In this document: positions 21,310-28,314 of the stretch, one piece after another
Position numbering within the stretch: position 1 is the first letter of the stretch
Layout: each line of letters opens with the position of its first letter
IMG/VR virus record: IMGVR_UViG_3300047554_000378
Span: 1-30,126 of that record
DNA length: 30,126 bases
Direction: 5' to 3' (one strand)
Source of the DNA: a virus
Position numbers and translations under genes: made by a program
The notes under the pieces: generated by a model
The model's database searches: none
The model's input: the letters and a program-made list of their open reading frames with translations, nothing else
What the model was told of the DNA's origin: nothing

Positions 21310-24300
21310 TTGGCTAGAAAGTTTCTCACACCTGTAGGTCTGCCGTCAGGAGCATCCAACCCTGCGACAGGCTCTGCTGGTGACCTGTTTTATAACACCA
21401 GTGATGGGTTTATTTACAACCACAACGGCACTTCATGGTCTCAAATTGTTGGAGACGGTATGCCAGCTGGCGGAACTACAGGTCAGCTCCTATCCAAGAT
21501 AAACGGCACAGACTACAACACCGAGTGGGTTGACGAGACCTCTATTGCCACCTCCACTGTTAAGCACCTCGTTAAAAACGACTCTGGCGTAACGCTTTCC
21601 AAAGGAACCGTTGTCTACACAAAGAGCGCTAACGGAACTAACATCCTTGTCGATAAGGCAATCGCAACCAATGACACCTACTCTTCTCAGGTGCTTGGAT
21701 TCCTAGAATCAGACCTTGCAGCTAACGAAACTGGCTACTGTGTAAACAATGGCCTAGTAACAAACATCAATACCGACGGAGCAACTGCTGGAGACCCAGT
21801 ATGGCTGTCGGGAACCACTGCTGGTGGTTTTGTCACTGGTGCTGGAAATAAGCCAGTTGCTCCAACTCACCTCGTATATCTTGGTGTCGTCACTCGCGCT
21901 AACTCAAATACTGGCGAGATTTTTGTCCACATCAGCAACGGCTGGGAACTCGACGAACTCCACAATGTTTTGATTGATGGAACTCCTGCTGACAATGAAG
22001 TACTGGCTTACGACTCTGGTTCAAGTCTCTGGAAAAATCAAACAGCAGCAGAGGCAAACCTTTCGGTCGTCGGACACACTCACAGTATTGCAAATGTAAC
22101 GAGCTTGCAAGATTCCCTGGATGCAAAAGCCAATCTCGCTGGAGCATCTTTCACTGGAAACATTTCAACCACTGGCGATGCAAACGTTGCTGGAAAACTA
22201 AATATTACCGCATCCTCGGGCAACGAGGGTGGAGAACTTTTTCTAGCAGCTCCAGCCGCAAACACTTCAATCACCACTGGTGTAAACATTGACATCTACC
22301 AAAACAAACTACGTTTCTGGGAAGCAGGTGGAACTAACCGCGGATACTACGTAGACATTACAGGTGGAGCATCAGCCGTTGGAACTAGCCTGACTGGTGG
22401 TTCTACAGGCGCTATGAACTACGCTCAAACTGAGGGAACCAAGCAATCTGCTATTTCTTCAGTAGGAACAACTATCGTTAGCGTGTCGATTACTACTAAC
22501 GGTTACCCAGTTCTTGTAAACGTCACTGGTGACGTAGAGAACAACTCTGCGGGCGGCTGGGTAGTTCTACAACTATATAGAGGGTCTACCGCTATCGGAA
22601 ACCCTGTTCACGCCGAGTCATCTGCTGGTTCAGAAAACGTTCCATATGCCCTCAGTGTTATTGATGCCCCTTCTGCTGGAACCTACACCTATGCTTTGAA
22701 ACTAAACAACGCAGCAGGTGGAACCTTTAACTTCGGTGAGTCCGATGGTCCAGTAATTACTGCGATTGAGTTGTCGGGTCCTAAGGGTGACACTGGTTCT
22801 GCTGGTGCAAACGGAACTAGCCCTAACGCATTTACAACTATCTCGACTCCGTCTGGAACTAACCCTGTAGCTGACTCGACTTCAGATACTCTTACCTTTA
22901 CTGCTGGTACTGGTATCAGCATTACTGGAGATGCAACCGCAGATTCGATTGCCATTGAGACAAACGGAGCTTCGGCAAACGGTGCGTCAACACTTGTGCT
23001 CAGAGATTCGACTGGAAACTTCTCGGCAAACGTAGTCACCGCATCCACATTCTCTGGCTCTGGAGCATCTCTTACAGCCATCCCTGCAGCTAACGTAACT
23101 GGGACACTAACCAGCACCGTCCTTGGTAACTCAACCGCATATGTTGGAACTACCGCGATTGCCCTAAACCGAGCCTCGGCAAACCAGGGTCTTACTGGAA
23201 TCTCGAGCGTTACGTTCCCTGGTTCTACTAGCGGAACAATCCAACTTCTTGCTAACGCTGCCGCTGGAACTGGAACAGTACTCACTCTCCCAGCAACTAC
23301 TGGAACCCTAGCGCTGACATCTCAGATTCCAACAGTAAATGACGCAACACTAACTCTGGCTGTCTCTGGTGTAGGTCTATCTGGTAGCCAAACCTTCACC
23401 GCAAATCAATCAACTGGTGCTACATTCACCGTAACTAGCAATGCTAACTCAGCTAACGGAGCTTCCACTATTGTGGCCCGAGATGCATCAGGTAACTTCT
23501 CAGCAAATACAGTCACCGCAACCACGTTTTCTGGTTCTGGTGCGTCCCTAACTAACGTTCCTGGTGCAAACGTAACGGGAACACTTACCTCTACAGTTCT
23601 AGGTAACTCGACTGTCTACATTGGAACTACCGCAGTCGCTCTTAACCGCTCAACTGGAAACCTAGGTCTCACTGGAATTTCGAGTGTTACACTCCCTGGC
23701 TCAACATCGGGAACGATTCAACTTCTTGCTAACGCTACCGCTGGTACAGGAACTGTAGTAACCCTCCCCGCAACTACAGGAACAGTTGTAACTACAGGCG
23801 ATTCTGGAACCGTCACTAACACGATGCTAGCTGGGTCAATCGCTAATGCTAAGTTGGCTAACACCGCAGTATCTCTTGGAGCGCAAACCCTAACTCTCGG
23901 TGCAGCAGCTACAACAACTATTTCTGGTATGACTAGCGTTAGCTCGTCCACACTAACCTCTACTGTTGCAACTGGAACTGCGCCGTTTACCGTCACATCG
24001 ACAACTCAGGTGACTAACTTGAAGGCAGAGTTTGCTGGAACTGCAGACCTTGCTAACGCTGTAGCGGTAGGAAACGTGAGTGGCTTGGGAGCAAACGTTG
24101 CTACCTTCCTAGCAACACCTAGCTCGGCTAACTTACTAAACGTAATGACAACCGAGACTGGAACTGGCAACCTAGTATTCTCAACAAACCCTTCGCTCGA
24201 TGGTATAACACTAAACGCTGGAACATCCTTCATCATCGAAGATGCAGACAGCGTTGTCGGTCGTGTAATTGGTTCTGGAAACCTGTTCTATATTCAAGCT

Positions 24301-25131
24301 GGAGCAGATTCAAATGACAGCACTGGTCACATTTTTATGGGCCGCTACGCAAATGCTAACCCAGTTGCCAACATCACACTAAACGCTACTACCACAAACG
24401 TAGCCACCAATCTTCGCGTAGGTAACGACCTGACTATGGTTGGAAGCGCCACCCTAAGAACTGGTGCTTCTACAGCTGGAGACGCTCCACTCTACTTTGC
24501 CTCAGGAACAAACCTGTCGGCTATTGAAGCTGGAGCCGTCGAGTATGACGGAAACGTGTTCTATGGAACCCCGAAGGTAACAAGCACTACTTATGGTAGA
24601 GGTTTGATTCCGACCACTATGGTCTACTCAAACAACACTTCGCCTACAACCACCACTTCAACAGGTGGTGCCACCATTACCCTGAATCCGCTCGGAACCG
24701 CGGTAACTCTTCCAGCTGGCTCGTTTGAAGTAGAGGGATTTGTAGTAGTTCAGGTGAGCAGCACGGTAAACCCAGCGTCTACCCTAAGATTTGGATTTAC
24801 TGGTACAGGCGTAGCTTCAATGCTTTTTGATGAGAAATACAACGCTAACCAGGCAACCTTAACTACTATTGCTGCTCCTACAAATGGTGCCAGAACCTCG
24901 GTAGGAACAGTAAGCGTAGTGAGTAGCCCGACTAGCGGATACTACACACGAGTTTGGTTTAAAGGAATTATCAGAACTTCTTCTACAGCCGCATTTAACC
25001 CTATCTTCACGGTAGTAAATGGTTCTACACCAGCAACAGCCACTCTGACAGCGCAGCCAGACGGATTTATGAAGGTAACCCCACTAAACGGAACTTACAC
25101 TGCAGCAGTTAACATTGGAGGCTGGGCTTAA
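21310..25131 (+). CDS. Large tail fibre / receptor-binding protein
   Basis: The 1273-residue protein starts with TTG after AGAGG. Its first 50 residues match the same pattern as the preceding fibre (FLT, then G-x-x-Y-N-T and NGTSW), suggesting a common attachment element. Near residue 490 is a brief collagen-like run (GPKGDTGSAGANG). A unit of about 115 residues beginning NGAST and running to LPATTGT occurs twice, at about 557-671 and 716-830, nearly identical, so it arose by duplication. The last 200 residues are a non-repetitive beta domain (from about 1085) likely to be the receptor-binding tip. Confidence 0.85.
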   Translation: MARKFLTPVGLPSGASNPATGSAGDLFYNTSDGFIYNHNGTSWSQIVGDGMPAGGTTGQLLSKINGTDYNTEWVDETSIATSTVKHLVKNDSGVTLSKGTVVYTKSANGTNILVDKAIATNDTYSSQVLGFLESDLAANETGYCVNNGLVTNINTDGATAGDPVWLSGTTAGGFVTGAGNKPVAPTHLVYLGVVTRANSNTGEIFVHISNGWELDELHNVLIDGTPADNEVLAYDSGSSLWKNQTAAEANLSVVGHTHSIANVTSLQDSLDAKANLAGASFTGNISTTGDANVAGKLNITASSGNEGGELFLAAPAANTSITTGVNIDIYQNKLRFWEAGGTNRGYYVDITGGASAVGTSLTGGSTGAMNYAQTEGTKQSAISSVGTTIVSVSITTNGYPVLVNVTGDVENNSAGGWVVLQLYRGSTAIGNPVHAESSAGSENVPYALSVIDAPSAGTYTYALKLNNAAGGTFNFGESDGPVITAIELSGPKGDTGSAGANGTSPNAFTTISTPSGTNPVADSTSDTLTFTAGTGISITGDATADSIAIETNGASANGASTLVLRDSTGNFSANVVTASTFSGSGASLTAIPAANVTGTLTSTVLGNSTAYVGTTAIALNRASANQGLTGISSVTFPGSTSGTIQLLANAAAGTGTVLTLPATTGTLALTSQIPTVNDATLTLAVSGVGLSGSQTFTANQSTGATFTVTSNANSANGASTIVARDASGNFSANTVTATTFSGSGASLTNVPGANVTGTLTSTVLGNSTVYIGTTAVALNRSTGNLGLTGISSVTLPGSTSGTIQLLANATAGTGTVVTLPATTGTVVTTGDSGTVTNTMLAGSIANAKLANTAVSLGAQTLTLGAAATTTISGMTSVSSSTLTSTVATGTAPFTVTSTTQVTNLKAEFAGTADLANAVAVGNVSGLGANVATFLATPSSANLLNVMTTETGTGNLVFSTNPSLDGITLNAGTSFIIEDADSVVGRVIGSGNLFYIQAGADSNDSTGHIFMGRYANANPVANITLNATTTNVATNLRVGNDLTMVGSATLRTGASTAGDAPLYFASGTNLSAIEAGAVEYDGNVFYGTPKVTSTTYGRGLIPTTMVYSNNTSPTTTTSTGGATITLNPLGTAVTLPAGSFEVEGFVVVQVSSTVNPASTLRFGFTGTGVASMLFDEKYNANQATLTTIAAPTNGARTSVGTVSVVSSPTSGYYTRVWFKGIIRTSSTAAFNPIFTVVNGSTPATATLTAQPDGFMKVTPLNGTYTAAVNIGGWA

Positions 25132-25298
25132 TGGATAGATTTCACTGGTTTTGCTATTGCCGCACTGAAGGCTGTTTAAATGCAGGAAATGCCAACTACA
25201 TAATTACTGAAGAAAACGTTGCACCAAACCCTGTGTGCGGCAACTGTTCAGTGGCAATCACCGAAATAGTTTCAGTAGAGGACCCTAACCCTCTTTAG
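25131..25298 (+). CDS. Tiny zinc-ribbon protein after the tail fibre
   Basis: The 55-residue product has CYCRTEGC (C8, C10, C15) and CGNC (C36, C39), a small metal-binding ribbon. Its ATG overlaps the tail-fibre stop (TAATG), supporting translation from the fibre mRNA. Its last 14 bases overlap the opposing gene at 25285. Function unknown. Confidence 0.6.
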   Translation: MDRFHWFCYCRTEGCLNAGNANYIITEENVAPNPVCGNCSVAITEIVSVEDPNPL

Positions 25299-25434
25299 GT
25301 CTCTGCCCTGGACGAGGCTTGTATTCGGGTCTAATAAAAACAACTCCATCGTGCTTCATTTCGCATATCCGAGCCAACGAATCCACTACAAAAAGTTCCT
25401 TGCAGACGCTGCATTGGTTATTCGGTTTGCTCAT
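25285..25434 (-). CDS. Small Cys/His protein
   Basis: Start at the ATG at 25434, supported by CAGGAGAACG. The 49-residue product has CSVC (residues 8-11) and a later C-x3-H (CEMKH), a likely zinc site, then a basic Pro/Arg-rich end. It converges on the preceding plus-strand gene with 14 bases of overlap. A GATAAT hexamer at 25460-25465 on the minus strand could be its -10. Confidence 0.55.
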   Translation of the reverse strand: MSKPNNQCSVCKELFVVDSLARICEMKHDGVVFIRPEYKPRPGQRPKEG

Positions 25435-25472
25435 CGTTCTCCTGTGAAGTTGTAACTTAATTATCTCACAGC

Positions 25473-25502
25473 TTGACATGAGCCAGATTTTTGTCCTAGA
25501 AT
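25473..25502 (+). promoter_or_regulatory. Consensus promoter TTGACA-18-TAGAAT
   Basis: TTGACA (25473-25478), an 18-base spacer and TAGAAT (25497-25502) make the strongest promoter by eye in the window. Predicted start is at about 25509, where the sequence reads ATG CAT TAA. Confidence 0.8.
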
Positions 25503-25508
25503 GTGGTT

Positions 25509-25570
25509 ATGCATTAAGTTGTTCCAGCGAGACGACATGCGACGAAAGCCACTCTTCGGAGTGGTTTTTT
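25509..25570 (+). ncRNA. Candidate small RNA of about 62 nt
   Basis: The strong promoter at 25473-25502 is followed within 60 bases by a strong terminator and no real gene, which predicts a short RNA. Its 5' end would be AUG CAU UAA, a two-codon frame at the very start; a 16-codon frame begins at 25538 but runs through the terminator. It may be a regulatory RNA, or a leader that controls readthrough into the gene at 25597. Confidence 0.55.
25549..25570 (+). terminator. Rho-independent terminator with UUCG loop
   Basis: CCACTC and GAGTGG pair around TTCG and are followed by six T's; outer bases GACGAAA and TTTCGTC can extend the stem. It would end the short RNA started at about 25509. Confidence 0.88.
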
Positions 25571-25584
25571 CGTCTCTACGGGTA

Positions 25585-25590
25585 TAGACT
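25585..25590 (+). promoter_or_regulatory. -10 element TAGACT for a leaderless start at 25597
   Basis: TAGACT, six bases (TTTAAT), then ATG. It follows the terminator directly, giving the downstream genes their own transcript start. -35 not evident. Confidence 0.5.
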
Positions 25591-25596
25591 TTTAAT

Positions 25597-25878
25597 ATGA
25601 GTGATGACACCAACAACAGAAAGCTGTATCGAGTCGACTGGAAGTACATCGACCTAGATAAAGGTGTAGATGAAGATTACGCCTACATCGGAGCAGATAG
25701 TCCAGTTGATGCAACTAACGGCATCCCTGGGACTGACTTTGTAGTTAGAGAAGCAACCAGAGAAGAGATGGAAGCCTACGTCGCTGGATATGAAGACGGT
25801 TACGACATTGCAATTATCAGCACCAGGATTGAAGACTTAGATGCTGGCCTAGAGCTAGAGATTGAAGACGAGGACTAA
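25597..25878 (+). CDS. Acidic hypothetical protein
   Basis: The 93-residue product is strongly acidic with an alpha/beta look: LYRVDWKYIDLDKGVDEDYAY, then REATREEMEAYVAGYEDGYD, ending EIEDED. The first stretch suggests a small one-domain protein. I know no family. It has no Shine-Dalgarno and is probably leaderless. Its stop is one base before the ATG of the kinase fusion gene. Confidence 0.6.
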   Translation: MSDDTNNRKLYRVDWKYIDLDKGVDEDYAYIGADSPVDATNGIPGTDFVVREATREEMEAYVAGYEDGYDIAIISTRIEDLDAGLELEIEDED

Positions 25879-25879
25879 T

Positions 25880-26773
25880 ATGAAGGTATACATCGCAGGT
25901 CCAATGAGCGGCTACGAAGACTGGAACTTTCCCGCTTTCTTTGAAGCCGAGCGACAGCTGCTTGAGCTAGGATACGAAGTAATCAATCCAGCACACAACG
26001 ACGGAGCAACTGTTCAAGAAGCTCTGGAATCAGCTGGCTCACCTGACCGACCAAACAACATGTGGTCTTGGTACATGCGTCGCGACCTACCGCACGTTAT
26101 GGAGGTGGACGCCCTCTGTGTCCTCCCAGGTTGGCAGAAGTCAAAGGGAGCAAAACTGGAAGTCCACGTTGCAACTGCCATCGGCATCCCGCTAATGGTT
26201 CTGAAAGACGGCAAACTTGTTCCACGTGTAACCTGCATCGGCATCTCTGGCTGGGCGAGAGCTGGCAAAGATACTATTGCTGACCACATGGTGGAGAACC
26301 ACGGTTATGTCAAGATGTCTCTAGCGTCACCAATGAAGGACGCTCTCTATGCCTTAGACCCTCGCATCACCGTTAATGAAGTTCAAAACACTTCTCTTCG
26401 AGTTGCAATTGATGTTTACGGCTGGGAGGGAATCAAAGAACGCAGCCCAGACATCAGAGGACTACTTCAGCGTTTTGGAACTGAAGTTGGTCGAGTCCAG
26501 TGGGATGAAAACTTCTGGGTAGACATGGCACTTAGCCGCATTCCAGACGGTAGCAAGGTTGTATTTGCTGACGTTCGATTCCCTAATGAGGCTAACGCCA
26601 TCAAGGAGCTAGGCGGAGAGATTTGGCGTGTAGAGCGTTTTGACTCAGGCCCAGCAAATAACCACATCTCTGAGCACGCACTTGACGACTACGCATTTGA
26701 CCACCTAATTCGTAACTACAACGGACTCGAGTCGCTCTACCAGACAGTTACCACAATTCTTACTGACTTATAA
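25880..26773 (+). CDS. DUF4406 domain fused to deoxynucleoside monophosphate kinase
   Basis: Start taken at the ATG at 25880, after GAGGACTAAT; 297 residues. Residues 1-110 match DUF4406, a nucleoside 2-deoxyribosyltransferase-like fold (KVYIAGPMSGYEDWNFPAF and LPGWQKSKGAKLEVHVA). From about 118 comes a P-loop kinase (GISGWARAGKDT, K130) with ADVRFPNEA further on, as in phage T4-like dNMP kinases, which phosphorylate dNMPs to dNDPs. The fusion may couple nucleotide salvage or base handling to phosphorylation. The stop codon overlaps the -10 hexamer of the recombinase gene. Confidence 0.8.
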   Translation: MKVYIAGPMSGYEDWNFPAFFEAERQLLELGYEVINPAHNDGATVQEALESAGSPDRPNNMWSWYMRRDLPHVMEVDALCVLPGWQKSKGAKLEVHVATAIGIPLMVLKDGKLVPRVTCIGISGWARAGKDTIADHMVENHGYVKMSLASPMKDALYALDPRITVNEVQNTSLRVAIDVYGWEGIKERSPDIRGLLQRFGTEVGRVQWDENFWVDMALSRIPDGSKVVFADVRFPNEANAIKELGGEIWRVERFDSGPANNHISEHALDDYAFDHLIRNYNGLESLYQTVTTILTDL

Positions 26774-26774
26774 T
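26769..26774 (+). promoter_or_regulatory. -10 element TATAAT for a leaderless GTG start at 26781
   Basis: A perfect TATAAT overlaps the kinase stop codon and is followed by six bases (TAGTAA) and the GTG of the recombinase gene. -35 is weak. Confidence 0.6.
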
Positions 26775-26780
26775 TAGTAA

Positions 26781-27449
26781 GTGGATGAAAACAAAGAACT
26801 AGCACTACTTTACGCTCGAGTATCGACGCAACTTCAAGTCAATGACGGCGTCTCACTCGATGTTCAAGAGCGTCAACTCCAACAAGCAGCCGAACTAGCT
26901 GGATTCACCAATACAGAAATAGTTCGTGAAGAAGGCCGCTCTGGTAAGTCTATCGCTGGGAGGCCAGCACTCACCGACGCTTTGAAGCGTTTAGATAAAG
27001 GTGAAGCAAAAGTTTTGTTTGTTACCCGCATCGACCGCCTGGCTCGTTCGACAAAAGACTTTCTAAGTATCATTGACCGAGCAAATACAAACGGTTGGCG
27101 ACTAATCATGCTTGACCTTAATTTAGACACCGCAACTTATCAGGGCCGATTTGTTGTAACCATTATGTCTGCCCTGGCAGAGATGGAGCGCGGAATTATC
27201 GCTGAGCGACAGCGTGATGTCCACAAAGACCGCCGCGCTCGCGGAATCGTATGGGGCGTAGATATGGGACCACGTAACAAAACCCCTGAAGAAATCAAAC
27301 AGAGAATTCTGTCTGAAAGAGCTTCAGGGGCTTCGTTTAAAACAATTGCCGACGGCCTAAACCGCGACGAGATTCCTACTCAGAATCTTCGGAAGTGGTA
27401 TCCGACGACTGTGAAGAATCTGTTTGACTCTCTACAGGAACCTCAGTAG
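26781..27449 (+). CDS. Small serine recombinase (resolvase/invertase family)
   Basis: The 222-residue protein has the serine recombinase catalytic domain: YARVSTQLQ with the nucleophile S15, GRSGKSIAGRPAL, VTRIDRLARS and a Glu-rich dimer helix (ALAEMERGIIAERQRD), then a helix-turn-helix-like end (ASGASFKTIADGLN). Its size suits resolvases and invertases rather than large phage integrases. It may resolve genome multimers, flip a segment or mediate integration; no recombination sites were found. Start is GTG without ribosome site. Its last 74 bases overlap the opposing glycosyltransferase gene. Confidence 0.88.
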   Translation: MDENKELALLYARVSTQLQVNDGVSLDVQERQLQQAAELAGFTNTEIVREEGRSGKSIAGRPALTDALKRLDKGEAKVLFVTRIDRLARSTKDFLSIIDRANTNGWRLIMLDLNLDTATYQGRFVVTIMSALAEMERGIIAERQRDVHKDRRARGIVWGVDMGPRNKTPEEIKQRILSERASGASFKTIADGLNRDEIPTQNLRKWYPTTVKNLFDSLQEPQ

Positions 27450-28185
27450 ACATATTTTGAATTTCCAGCATACGCAAGAAGCTTCCAACAAAGCTGTAGT
27501 CTCCAGCGTGCGATAGTCTGACCCAAGGAGCAGCCCAAACATCATTACCAAGCTCACGCCACATCTGGCAGAAAGCGTAATCTTCAGAGAGCAAGATGTT
27601 CTCTGGGTCTGGAGTGATAAATGTAGTGAAGTACTCCGTGATGGTGGTGTCTTCAATCGAGCCGTTGTTGATTGAGTTATTTTTGTATGTCTTACACACT
27701 GGCTTTAGGGCCTCAAACACGTTGCGACGAATAAACATCATTCCAGTACCGATATCGCGAACCTTAAATGGTTCGTTGTATTTGAATGTCTGCTCCTCGG
27801 CTAGAAAGTTTACGGCAAAGTATCCAGCGTATTCTTCTAGGTTTTCCTTACCAGCCAGAGCGGCTTTGCGAACGTTAGGCCAGTTAATTGCTTTCATCGG
27901 GTAGATGCCACCAATTAGGTCTTTGCCTGACTCAACCATCTGCACAACTTCAGCAGCCTTGAATCCGTGGTCTGCATCAATAAACAAAAGAGCATCGCCA
28001 TCAGTTTTTAGAAACTCGTGGACAAGAGTGTTACGAGCTCGAGTGATAAGGCTCTCATTGGTAATTACAGTCTGAAAGACTTGGTGTCCACGCTGATTGA
28101 GCGCAGCTATCAACTCGTATACAGAAGAAACGTATGTGCTTTTAGCGTTGCCGCCATACATCGGGGTAGCGATGCAAATTTTCAT
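27376..28185 (-). CDS. GT-A type glycosyltransferase
   Basis: The 269-residue product begins KICIATPMYGG and has FIDADHGF (about residues 68-75) as DxD-type site, RDIGTGMMFIRRNVF, and LLSEDYAFCQMWRELGNDVWAAP further on, typical of phage GT-A enzymes. It probably transfers a sugar to DNA, a virion protein or host surface polymer. The last 30 residues are Ser/Thr/Glu/Asp-rich low complexity and lie in the overlap with the opposing recombinase gene. TAGGAG gives a good start. Confidence 0.78.
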   Translation of the reverse strand: MKICIATPMYGGNAKSTYVSSVYELIAALNQRGHQVFQTVITNESLITRARNTLVHEFLKTDGDALLFIDADHGFKAAEVVQMVESGKDLIGGIYPMKAINWPNVRKAALAGKENLEEYAGYFAVNFLAEEQTFKYNEPFKVRDIGTGMMFIRRNVFEALKPVCKTYKNNSINNGSIEDTTITEYFTTFITPDPENILLSEDYAFCQMWRELGNDVWAAPWVRLSHAGDYSFVGSFLRMLEIQNMSTEVPVESQTDSSQSSDTTSEDSE

Positions 28186-28206
28186 AAAACTCCTAGAGGG
28201 TGGTTT

Positions 28207-28235
28207 GGGGGGCCAGGCACTACACCTAACCCCCC
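28207..28235 (-). promoter_or_regulatory. Strong hairpin in the leader of the glycosyltransferase gene
   Basis: On the minus strand GGGGGGTTAGG pairs with CCTGGCCCCCC over 11 bp, including two G-U pairs, with a 7-base loop. The wobbles pair only in minus-strand RNA, since the plus strand has C-A at those places. It sits 11 bases before TAGGAG of the gene starting at 28185. Without a T-tract, it is a control or stability element rather than a terminator. Confidence 0.5.
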
Positions 28236-28270
28236 GCGCTGGAGTTTTTCCTCTCCCCAGCAGTTTGTAT

Positions 28271-28276
28271 TCTACA
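28271..28276 (-). promoter_or_regulatory. Possible -10 element TAGAAT before the glycosyltransferase gene
   Basis: A minus-strand TAGAAT lies about 86 bases before the ATG at 28185 and downstream of the primase-helicase stop. No clear -35. It would give a leader containing the strong hairpin at 28207-28235. Coordinates are accurate to a base or two. Confidence 0.35.
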
Positions 28277-28314
28277 ACACTACAAAGTTTACTGTTAGAA
28301 AACTAAGGCGTGTT

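Noticed and set aside
22689-23285. 198-residue minus-strand frame in the tail-fibre gene
   Set aside because: It is a shadow of repetitive fibre codons, with no ribosome site.
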